Origin: Pachypanchax playfairii
Lineage: Eukaryota > Chordata > Actinopteri > Cyprinodontiformes > Aplocheilidae
Direction of reading: 5' to 3'
Assembly (NCBI GenBank): GCA_006937955.1
Contig: SSNP01000007.1
Location: forward strand, 2,216,796-2,280,795
DNA length: 64,000 bases
The translations under genes and the position numbers were made by a program. Under the pieces are notes generated by a model. It was not told the origin of the DNA. It did no database searches and saw nothing but the letters and a program-made list of their open reading frames with translations. This document shows positions 27,601 through 37,583 of this stretch, piece after piece (positions within the stretch are counted from its first letter, which is position 1; each line of letters opens with the position of its first letter).

Positions 27601-28063
27601 CTAGCTTATTCATATATGGGAACAAGAAGTAGAGATTGTTTTTTTTGTAGTTGTATTTCTGTCTTCTGTAACAGTTAATACATTATGATAGCATAGCTTC
27701 ATATAAATAGATACTGTTGAGTAACAGTTCAACACAGAAGCAACTCTTAGAGCCTAAAGTCAGCCGCTCAAATAACTTCACCCTGCTGCAGGTTATTTAG
27801 ATAACAGAAACTGCAATGTTTATATGAAAAGTAATGGGTTTTGATGGTCAGAAACAATTTGGTAACCACCAAGATACTGGTCTGCCATTAACTGGCTTTC
27901 AGGGAGCTCAGTGAAAATAATCTCCAACATCACAGCTCCAAATTACAAACCACAGAAGCTAAGTTAGATAAGCTAAAGGTAATAAATCAGCCTCAACCTG
28001 TTCATTTCTCACTCTAACTCAGATAGTCTAAACATGAATCCTTAATGGATCAAAATGCTTATA
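24671..28063. other. Intergenic stretch without a recognised gene
   Basis: Mixed CT-rich and AT-rich sequence. A block near 26290-26450 is GC-richer and CNE-like. Short ORFs (25130-25444 minus, 25881-26204 plus) are low complexity and not supported. The TA at 28062-28063 is the target duplication of the following Tc1 element. Confidence 0.55.
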
Positions 28064-28263
28064 CAGTGGGGCAAAAAAGTATTTAGTCAGCCACCAATTG
28101 TGTAAGTTCTCCCACTTAAAAAGATCAGAGAGGCCTGTAATTTTCATCATAGGTATACCTCAACTATGAGAGACAAAATGAGGAAAAAAAATCCAGAAAA
28201 TCACATTGTCTGATTTTTAAAGAATTTATTTGCAAATTATGGTGGAAAATAAGTATTTGGTCA
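28064..28263 (+). repeat. Left terminal inverted repeat of the Tc1 element
   Basis: Reverse complement of 29466-29665. The outer direct repeat is near 28070-28091 and the inner near 28244-28265, the presumed transposase binding sites. Confidence 0.93.
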
Positions 28264-28426
28264 CCTACAAACAAGTAAGATTTCTGGCTTTCACAGACCT
28301 GTAACTTCTTTAAGAGGCTCCTCGGTCCTCCACTCGTTACCTGTATTAATGGCACCTGTGTGAACTCGTTATCAGTATAAAAGACACCTGTCCACAACCT
28401 CAAACAGTCACGCTCCAAACTCCACT

Positions 28427-29449
28427 ATGGCCAAGACCAAAGAGCTGTCAAAGGACACCAGAAACAAAATTGTAGACCTTCACCAGGCTGGGAAGACTGA
28501 ATCTGCAATAGGTAAGCAGCTTGGTGTGAAGAAATCAACTGTGGGAGCAATTATTAGAAAATGGAAGACATACAAGACCACTGATAATCTCCCTCGATCT
28601 GGGGCTCCACGCAAGATCTCACCCCGTGGGGTCAAAATGATCACAAGAACGGTGAGCAAAAATCCCAGAACCACACGGAGGGACCTAGTGAATGACCTGC
28701 AGAGAGCTGGGACCAAAGTAACAAAGGCTACCATCAGTAACACACTACGCCGCCAGGGACTCAAATCCTGCAGTGCCAGACGTGTCCCCCTGCTGAAGCC
28801 AGGACACGTCCAGGCCCGTCTGCGGTTTGCTAGAGAGCATTTGGATGATCCAGAAGAGGATTGGGAGAACATCATATGGTCAGATGAAACCAAAATAGAA
28901 CTTTTTGGTAGAAACTCAACTTGTCGTGTTTGGAGGGGAAAGAATGCTGAGTTGGATCCAAAGAACACCATACCTACTGTAAAGCATGGGGGTGGAAACA
29001 TCATGCTTTGGGGCTGTTTTTCTGCAAGGGGACCAGGACGACTGATCCGTGTAAAGGAAAGAATGAATGGGGCCATGTATCGTAAGATTTTGAGTGAAAA
29101 CCTCCTTCCATCAGCAAGGGCATTGAAAATGAGACGTGGCTGGGTCTTTCAGCATGACAATGATCCCAAACACACCGCCCGGGCAACGAAGGAGTGGCTT
29201 CGTAAGAAGCATTTCAAGGTCCTGGAGTGGCCTAGCCAGTCTCCAGATCTCAACCCCATAGAAAATCTCTGGAGGGAGTTGAAAGTCCGTGTTGCCCAGC
29301 GTCAGCCCCAAAACATCACTGCTCTAGAGGAGATCTGCATGGAGGAATGGGCCAAAATACCAGCAACAGTGTGTGAAAACCTTGTGAAGACTTACAGAAA
29401 ACGTTTGACCTCTGTCATTGCCAACAAAGGCTATATAACAAAGTATTGA
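28427..29449 (+). CDS. Tc1/mariner transposase, DD34E
   Basis: A cut-and-paste transposase that excises and inserts its own element at TA dinucleotides. The ORF is 340 residues, the usual length for fish Tc1 transposases such as Sleeping Beauty. Residues 1-50 form a paired-like helix-turn-helix (TRNKIVDLHQAGKTESAIGK). A short basic GAPRK linker near 59-63 precedes the second DNA-binding helix set (to about 125). The catalytic triad is D153 (WSDETK), D244 (FQHDNDPKHT) and E279 (SPDLNPIEN), with 34 residues between the last two. A Gly-rich HGGGNIMLWG segment sits near 187-196. The start follows the left inverted repeat by about 160 bp. No stop or frameshift interrupts the frame, so it is potentially functional. 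Codon use and origin are independent of the host genes. Confidence 0.96.
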   Translation: MAKTKELSKDTRNKIVDLHQAGKTESAIGKQLGVKKSTVGAIIRKWKTYKTTDNLPRSGAPRKISPRGVKMITRTVSKNPRTTRRDLVNDLQRAGTKVTKATISNTLRRQGLKSCSARRVPLLKPGHVQARLRFAREHLDDPEEDWENIIWSDETKIELFGRNSTCRVWRGKNAELDPKNTIPTVKHGGGNIMLWGCFSARGPGRLIRVKERMNGAMYRKILSENLLPSARALKMRRGWVFQHDNDPKHTARATKEWLRKKHFKVLEWPSQSPDLNPIENLWRELKVRVAQRQPQNITALEEICMEEWAKIPATVCENLVKTYRKRLTSVIANKGYITKY

Positions 29450-29465
29450 GATTAACTTTTGTTAT

Positions 29466-29665
29466 TGACCAAATACTTATTTTCCACCATAATTTGCAAA
29501 TAAATTCTTTAAAAATCAGACAATGTGATTTTCTGGATTTCTTTTCCTCATTTTGTCTCTCATAGTTGAGGTATACCTATGATGAAAATTACAGGCCTCT
29601 CTGATCTTTTTAAGTGGGAGAACTTACACAATTGGTGGCTGACTAAATACTTTTTTGCCCCACTG
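29466..29665 (-). repeat. Right terminal inverted repeat of the Tc1 element
   Basis: Begins just after the transposase stop (29447-29449) and ends in the CACTG terminus next to the TA duplication. It mirrors 28064-28263. Confidence 0.93.
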
Positions 29666-29667
29666 TA

Positions 29668-32400
29668 TGTTGATGTACACAGTTTCTGGAAATATCAATG
29701 CCATAAAGTAAAGTGTCAAAAAAAAAATGTTTTGCAGCTCAAAAGCCTCATATAAAATACATTGAGGGATTAATGGAATCATAGAACCACTTTCATTGGC
29801 AAGGTGGAGGAAGAATAGTGGTGTGGATGTATCGATTACATATGAGTTGGTTTGGCTTTCTTGGTTGAAAATGGGTTTGAAAATTAACTTGCACTCGCTT
29901 GCACTTAATGAGATATCATTTTTTTCTCACAGTTTTTGCACATAATGTTTTCTGAAAAATAAAAGCTCAAATAAATGATCCTCAACTAAAACATTGTTTC
30001 TGTGCAAGGTTGCAGGTGAAGGTGGTTCTGGTACCCATCTCCAGTCACAACTCAACTATGTAAATCATAAAGGTTTGTGAAATTCCAGCTAGAACTGTAT
30101 AAATTCACAACACACCCACATGTTGTTGGAATTCCTTCTGAACCCAAACGCCACATGTACACATGATCATTCACAAAATCCTTCTTTCTCTCCATATCCT
30201 GCCTCTGTGTTCAGAGGGGATTGTCACAGTGATTGTTGCTGGATATGTGTATAAGTTGCCTAATGTTGCTTAAACCCATCCATGAGCTGCAGAGGGACAG
30301 CAGGGAGGAGAGCCGTGGAGGAAGAGGCACCGGGATCACGCGTGTCGTGTCAGGCGGATTGCAGAGCCATGTTGGCATGAGGGAAGACAGCTTTGAGTAA
30401 AGCAGCTTGTTTCAAGAAGGGATTGTGTTTGCAGACCCAGCTTGGAAGTATGTTTGTGTGTGTATGAGAGAGAGAGAGAGAGAGAGAGATTCACTCAGGC
30501 ATTACAGACCTCCAGCCGTAATCCACATGGCCTGGCACTCTGTGCTATCTGGCCATCGGCCGCCAGCTACCAGGCCTAATAGAGGCACCGCTCAACACCC
30601 CCACCATGCCCTTATGATACACTGCACATCACTCTCTCACCACACACATATACATAGTGCTTGTTTTTATGGTACCATCCTCTCTCTTCCCCATAAACGT
30701 TTCCCACTTCCTCAAACATACAACAATTCCCGATTACAGCCCATATTCTTATTTACAAAGAAACAAGCCAGTCTACAGTTCCTCATTCCTGCAGACGTTA
30801 TCACAAAGTTCACTGAAGACATCGACAGTGAGACGCAAACTGACGCCCACAACTCCTGTTGATGTATGAGCTCATCTCATTTGAAATAGGAAATATATCA
30901 AAAATCTGTATTCTGAAGAAATCCCTGTTCACATCAGTTTTTTCTTGCAGCATCGATCAGCAACAGGCTGTGAGTTACTGAAAGAGAACGGCGCCACACC
31001 AGGATGCGTGTGGTTGCTTCATAACCAGGTCTTCTCTCGCTGATGAGGCACAATCTGTGCACTGAAAAGGCTGCTCAGTTATTAAACTTTTATTGTTGGA
31101 GTATTTTCCCAATCAGATTAATTGATTATTCCAGTAGTTTTCTTGTTTTTTTTCTGAAAGAGTCACTGTTTTCATTTTCCAGCTTTACACAGAAAAAACA
31201 TCTTATCTACCTTTTGTAACATTTTTACTATATTTTACTGTTTCACACTTCTTCTGTCATCTTTTCAGCCTCTTTATTTATGCACAAGACTTAAATAATG
31301 ATTATATTCTGCTTTTATTTGCAGTTTAGAAACAATCCCGGCATTTTTGGAAAGTGGGACTGTGTTTAGTAGAATTACTTCAGACGGAGGAGGTTGAGCT
31401 TGTGTGGGAGAAGTTCTGACTAAGAACTTAAACGCATGAATATATTCACTCGCGTAACATTAATAAGTGTGAAATTAGAATGTCTGGATACTCCTGAGAA
31501 ACTCCAACACCAAGTACGACCCCTCAGATTTATCCTGTGATGCCTAAGAGGAGTCTGACCTGCAAGCTGAGAGATCCTGAACTTATAACTGCATATATAG
31601 ACATAATAGATCAAATAGCTCCACCAATATCAGCTGCAACATCCCAAAGATGTTTATGCACTGATGATTCAGCAGTAACCATCTGAGGTCAAACAATATG
31701 CCTCGAATAATCATTTATTCATCAGCCGAACTGGGAGTTTAGATACGTTAGTGAACTTTACAGGTAATATTGTGTCTAAAAAAGCAATTTATTTATTTTT
31801 TAATATGTTATCTGTTATGCATTGACATAATCCTGGTTTATTAGTTGAGTTTAGGGGCTGATTTGGTTTAACAATAAAAATACTCATTCCTCTTTAAAAA
31901 TCAAAAGAAGCACATTGGAAGACCTTCTGATTTAATGTAAAGTTCACTTTAAATGTTCGAAGGAAGTTCCCCTTGAGGGCTTTTGCACATTACTGTAAGT
32001 CCATGATGATTACAACCCTGTGGGAAGAGCCATGTATTGTAATAACAGGAAGTGCAATGAATGTCATGCAAAACTACGTCTGTCAAACCCCAAAACATAA
32101 GAAAAATTCTTCATTTGTAAAAGAGGAAAGGTCCTGCTGAAGTGGAATTACCCCGGACTTTTTGGGAAAGAAATGTCTTGCATGCTGCACATCACATGGC
32201 TCTTAAAGGTGTTTTCCATCTTCTGTCAAACTGCAAAAGTGAAGCTTCCTTTTTATTAAAAAAGTGATTGAGTTGTGTTTTCTTATTGTTGCCACAAGGG
32301 GGGGTCAGTTCCAGTAAACCCCTGGTCAGAACAGAACCCTATGGCAACAGATGCGCAGACCTGAGATAAGACAAGCCCTGGCTACGCACGGTGTGTGGGT
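29668..32400. other. Intergenic stretch without a recognised gene
   Basis: AT-rich sequence with a GA array at 30466-30489. A 47-bp block at 31288-31334 recurs at 36941-36987. The ORF at 30407-30862 crosses the GA array and has no recognisable domain. Confidence 0.55.
30466..30489. repeat. (GA)n microsatellite
   Basis: About 12 GA units. Confidence 0.93.
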
Positions 32401-32454
32401 TTACGTTGTCTCATTTCCTGACTCTCTGATAGAGTGTGAGTGTGTTGGGGGGAG

Positions 32455-32485
<31 letters not shown>

Positions 32486-32800
32486 CCAAGGGAGAGGAAG
32501 AGAGAGAGATAGACTTGCCCAGAAGAGAGGGAGGAGGAGGAGGGGGAGGAGGAGGCTCCTGATACCAAGACACGGAAAAGCAGGGGAGGAAAAGAGAGAA
32601 AGAAAAGGGGGCTGGTGGAGGAAGAGGAGAGGGGAGTTGGAGAAATCGGGGAATAACATTTAACAAAAAGCATACAGAGGAGAGGAGGGACAGTACCTGA
32701 CGCTGTGGACATCCCCTCCTTTCTTCTCTCTGGCTGTCACACCAGATTGGACTCCGAAGGACCGACACCGCGACCACCCCAGACCCCATGGGGTAACAGG
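32401..32800 (+). promoter_or_regulatory. Candidate promoter and non-coding first exon, possibly of zbtb46
   Basis: A strongly purine-rich tract (about 32450-32690, including a GA array at 32458-32485) leads into a CG-containing segment that ends in a consensus donor, GGGTAACAG|GTATGT, near 32800. CpG-richer sequence continues to about 33000. The segment holds only a minimal ATG-GGG-TAA reading frame, as expected for a 5' UTR. The next recognised + strand coding exons are those of zbtb46, whose human orthologue also has a distant non-coding first exon. The link is inference. Confidence 0.35.
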
Positions 32801-33000
32801 TATGTCTGACTTCCTCCTGTCCACCTCCAGCCCTTTAATCCAAGAAGAACAGGTTGGACATTTTATTCAGAGGCGGCGCACGTCGCAACATTTCCGCGGC
32901 TTTGGGAAAATGTTTTGTTTGAATCTCATGTCAACAATTAGTTTTCTGCCTCGCGGAGCCGTCGCGTGTCCAGCTGATAGTTGGTGTGCGCGCAGGTTGG

Positions 33001-36000
33001 AAACGCATCATGTCACAGTGAAACACTTCGCTGGCACTATTTTAGCAGGCTGTTCTATGAAGGCCCGTCTGTTCTTTTTACAGTTTATATCATACGTAGA
33101 TATATATAAATATATATCTAACCCCCCCCCCCACCCCCATTGGCCCCATGTTAACCAAGAGCGTGCGTGTATTTTGACAGCAACTCAGCCGACTGAGGAG
33201 TGAAGTACGCCTACCTGTTCCATACGTGACAACCAGCTGCCCATTGCGCGTGTTGATATTTGGAGAAGCTGTCATCCTCCGAAACGATACACAGACACAC
33301 GTTGGATGATCGCGGCGCAAAGGGGGGCAATTTCTATCCAGACTTTTCTTTTGTCTGAACATGTGTCCAAACCACCTAAAAATGGAAATAATTGACTCAT
33401 ATTTGGAAACAGTTCGTGAGGTTTCAGGTTTTCTTTTTTTACATTCATGTCATACAGTATCTGGAACTATAAGACATGAAGCCAAACTCAGTCAGAGCAG
33501 CTGATCGAGTCTGATGGAAGCAAAGTTTGGAACAGAACAGCAGAGCTATTGCCACACAGGCTGAGGGGGGTGGTGTTGTCATGCACTCACGATCGTGCCA
33601 CAGAATAATACGGGTGATGCTCTTTACAGCCGTCTCAAGAGGATTCAGAATGAAAGCGCTTTCCGCCTCAAACACACGGGGATTACACGCTCCCCCTTCT
33701 CCCCGCGACTAACCTCTAAAAAGGGGGATTTCTCCAGCTGGAAATTTCTGCTGCGTCAACACACCCAACCCCATCAGACAAGAGACAGTGAAGGGGGAGA
33801 TCTTGTTTACAGATGTCATTTTAGTTCCTTTTTTTTGTCTGTTTTGGAGTGGAAGTGTTTAAGTACAGCTGATCATCATCTGATGAGAGCAGAGAAGAGC
33901 GAGTCAAGTGTTTTGTGTTTGTGGGGAACTGAGGCTGAACGTCTCTGTCTCAGTCTGTCTCCATCGCTCTGTGTGTCTGCTGTCTCAGACCGGTCAGTTC
34001 CTTCTTCCTCCATTTTTTGCCATGTGATGGGGGGAAGACAACCTCCCCTCTTTTTTTGCACATTTGTGCTCAAAACTTTTATTTATTCTACCAGGAAAGG
34101 ACTGGAACTTTATTTTCCTTGTAAATGTTACATAAATCAACTACAGCCACTGAAGATAAATACGACACAAGCAGCTTTACTAACTTAAACCTTCAGCCTG
34201 TTTCTAGATGCTTTAAAGGGCTAAAGCCTATTAAACCTTAACACATTCTGTGAAACTTCCTTTTTCTATTTGCTATAATTATATTTCTTATTTGGGGTGC
34301 AGTAATACAAGCCCACCAAGACATTCTTACAGTGTTTGAACATGCACCTCTTTGGCATACAGTTTATGTGTACAGCTGCAAGATCTAGGCCTTTTCTTTT
34401 GTTGGGACAGTCGCTAACTGGATCTCCGGGATTAAGAGACCATCAAGCCATTTTTCCAAATTGTCTTAGGCCTCTGTGGATTTGTCTAGATGTTTTGTCC
34501 TTCCAACCACTGAGTTAAGGGTTGGCACTTGATATGATAAACCCTCCAAAGTCCTTTATTCAGTTATTCAATTACCATCGGCTTGTTTTTGGCGTGTGCA
34601 CCTCTGCAGTAGTGTGTGTGCGTGCGTGTCGTCATGAGCAGGATAAAGCTCAATTATCTGCATTTAATGCTCACAATCCAAATAGTATTAGGACAAATAA
34701 ACTTGCAGTGCACGCCGTCACCTCGCAGATTATCTTCCAGAGTACTACTTTGTAGCTCTAACCCCCCTTACCACCATCCCCCCCACCTCCTGCTACACTG
34801 CTGAGCCTGCTTTCCCAAGGTGGGGCTATGTAGTACTATCTTTACACGAACAGTGATGTGTGTGCGTGTGAGTCTGCACCTCCATCTGTGTGTTCCTCAG
34901 GGAAAAATGTAATACAGACCAAGACAACAGCTTCAAGGATGAGTGGAGGAGGAGTGTAGGCGAGATCGGCCAAAAGATGGAAAAAATATTAGCTGCACGT
35001 GCTTGCGGGGCTGCAGAGCAGGAATGGAAGCACTCGCCTCATGCGCTTTCTATCATGAATGGACTTTTTGAAGTTGATTAAACAACATCAGTGGGTTCAA
35101 TTTACTCTGATCTCTTTATTTCGTAGCTGAAGCCACAGTTTGCTTGTTCTGTTTGTTTAAGGCGGTGCAGATTGTTACACACAAACGGAGTGTGGCGTTT
35201 GCAGAAAGCAGCGGAGGTGCTGTAAGGTGCGAGGAGAGGCTGAGGAAATGAGACATGGGGTCTTGGTTTGAGTAGCAGACAAGTTTGAAGCTCGACAGTT
35301 TTCTGTGTGTGCGTTTGCTGTTGTGTAGGTGGTGCTCAGTGCTCTCTTACAGGTTGTGGGCTGAACTGTGTGGTAGCAGGTGAGCTGGCTCTCGCCCTCA
35401 GCCACACAAACACTAGGCGTGTTGCGCCCTCACAACACATTCATGTTTACAACGTGACAACACAATAAACAGTATTTTATTCTTGTAAAAGACGCCTTAA
35501 ACAGTCTCCCTTCACCTCTCTGTATCTCTGTCAGTTCTTTCATCCCAGTTAAACCTCAGTGACTGTTCGTTAACGAGAACATCTGTTTGGCTAACGCTCT
35601 GCAAAATGAACCATTTACACTCTCATGCAGACATCTTAAGTGTCAAGCCACCTCTCACTTTCTCTCTGGAGCTTTTTTAGCCACTTGCTCTCTCTGTTGC
35701 TCTGCGGATATGATTATTTGCACATCTACCTTGTTCTTAGACACATATTACCCCCACGGATGTGAATGAGCCCCATCCATCCATCCCCCCACCCACCTAA
35801 TAACTCCCAAGGCCCTTTTAGCTTAACTGCTTCTATAGCTTATTGTGCAGTGTTGAATACAGGTGTTCCAAATCCCCATGGGGTTGCATGGATGCTGTGG
35901 GGGATGATGCTGGGGGGGGGGTTGTGGGTGTGTGTGTGCTACAGCTGGCCTTCCTATCCACCTATCTGACATGCTCATCCTCCCCCAGTAGAGAGAAAGC

Positions 36001-36829
36001 AGGTGAGCTTTAAGCCCCCCCCAGACCACACATACAGACACACTCTCCACCACCCTACTTGTCTTTTCACATAGGTATGAATATTTCATAGCCCATTGTG
36101 TGTGTGTGTGTGTGTGTACTCATCTACAATATAATGTCAGTGAGAACAATAATCCGGCTTGCTTCTGTTCTTTTGTTTCTGCATTTTGTATTAGAAGTTG
36201 ATTTTCAGCTGTAATTTTAAACATTTCAGAGGAAGCAACAAAGAAGTCGTGACACTAACGCGCTTTTTTATTGGTGCTAAGAATTACTGAGAAAGAAAAG
36301 AAAGAAAACAAAACTTTTCTGTTTTTTTTTTTGTTTGTTTGTGGAGGAGATTTTTTCATTGCAAAACACCTTTTAGATTGCACATTCCTGAGGAAACAGA
36401 TGAGGGACTTGACTTTGTGTACTTTCACCAGCATGTGCTTTTCTTTTTATTTAGGAATGCAGAGCAGAGAGCTTCTGTCCAACTACCTCATCTTCATGCA
36501 CTGCTTATCAGCATCATGAGCTATTTTTTATGGGGGGGTCAAGTATTTTCTAATAGTTGCTTTTTGTATATTTTGTGTCTTTGTACTTGTTCAGATGGCG
36601 TCAGAACAAAAATGCAACAAGTGGAGTGATGGCAGGTGCTGGATATTACAACGTGCATGTATCTTCTCTTTTAGCATTTTGTGAACATTTTCTTATTTTT
36701 GTGTTACAGTTTTTTGTGTTTTGTTCAGAGCAGGCCATAGCAGCTTTTCAGAAAATTCCTTATTCTCTCATTTATAAAATCGGTGGTATCCACCATGAAG
36801 TGGCCTTATTAGTTATGACCATGAAGGAG
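33001..36829. other. Non-coding stretch, probably zbtb46 intron 1 or flank
   Basis: No coding exon recognised. It includes a poly-C run near 33123-33132. A 197-codon open frame at 33595-34188 has no family resemblance. A CNE-like block lies at about 34910-35090 and a GT array at about 36097-36117. Confidence 0.5.
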
Positions 36830-37583
36830 GGTTGCATGATTCATACCAAAATGTGAATCACTATTTTTATCAAAGTGAATTTAGATCACAATTCTGTCAA
36901 AGAATTCTAATTTTTACCATGAAAATCAAATAGAAAAAGAGACTTAAATAATGATTCTAGTCTGCTTTTATTTGCAGTTTAGAAACACACAGAGGTGTTA
37001 ATATGTTAATAAGATACTTAAAAACTCTCAAATAATAAACACAAATGAAAAGAAAACAATTCCACATTGTACTGTACATTAATGCTATTATCTGCATGAA
37101 GTTTACATGTTATTTATCTGATTAATCCACCTGGCTGTTCTGGCTTGAGTATACAGCATCTTGTTGTATACTTGCACTCTGTTCAATAAAGTAAAAAAAA
37201 AAAAACTTCTTTGTAAATGGGTGAGAAACTGAGAAAGGTTTATGATTTGTCAGTTGATGTCACGTGATCATGCTGCATGCACATGCGCTCATCATTCCCT
37301 TTCAGAATGTTTAGGAGGAAGTAGGTCTGAGCAGCTTGTTTCTGCAAGAAATATCGGTGACAAAACTCTATATAAAGTACATGTAGCTCAGGCAGGTCAG
37401 AAATGTCACGGGGTGCTTTTTGGGAAAAAAAAAAAGTTACTTAGTGGGGCTGAAAAGTCGTTAGCAACAGTGACAAAATACCAAAATAAAGCACCGAAAT
37501 TCACGCTAGATTTTGGTCTGGTTACTACCGTCAACATTCGCTCCAACACTGTACCTATACCGAGTTTCGGTACCCAACCCTAG
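36830..37583. mobile_element. hAT-like element fragments
   Basis: The left part begins AGGGTTGCATGATTCATACC and continues with a Gly-poor AT-rich body typical of fish hAT MITEs. The right part ends TTTCGGTACCCAACCCTAG (about 37564-37583), which is the terminus of another common fish hAT family. The two ends share only AGGGTTG when inverted, so these are probably two truncated elements and not one. No transposase frame is present. Confidence 0.45.

Larger units (their letters stand above)
28064..29665 (+). mobile_element. Complete Tc1/mariner transposon, Sleeping Beauty type
   Basis: The element is 1602 bp and is flanked by TA dinucleotides (28062-28063 and 29666-29667). Its ends are CAGTGGGGCAAAAAAGTATT and the reverse complement. 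Terminal inverted repeats are about 200 bp (28064-28263 and 29466-29665), with one mismatch seen by eye. Each carries an outer and an inner direct repeat sharing AAGTATTTRGTCA (left-arm copies near 28077 and 28251), an IR/DR arrangement like Sleeping Beauty. An uninterrupted 340-codon transposase lies between them. Near-identical arms plus an open ORF point to recent insertion. Confidence 0.95.

Noticed and set aside
28480..29076. 198-codon frame on the minus strand
   Set aside because: It is the antisense shadow of the transposase coding sequence.
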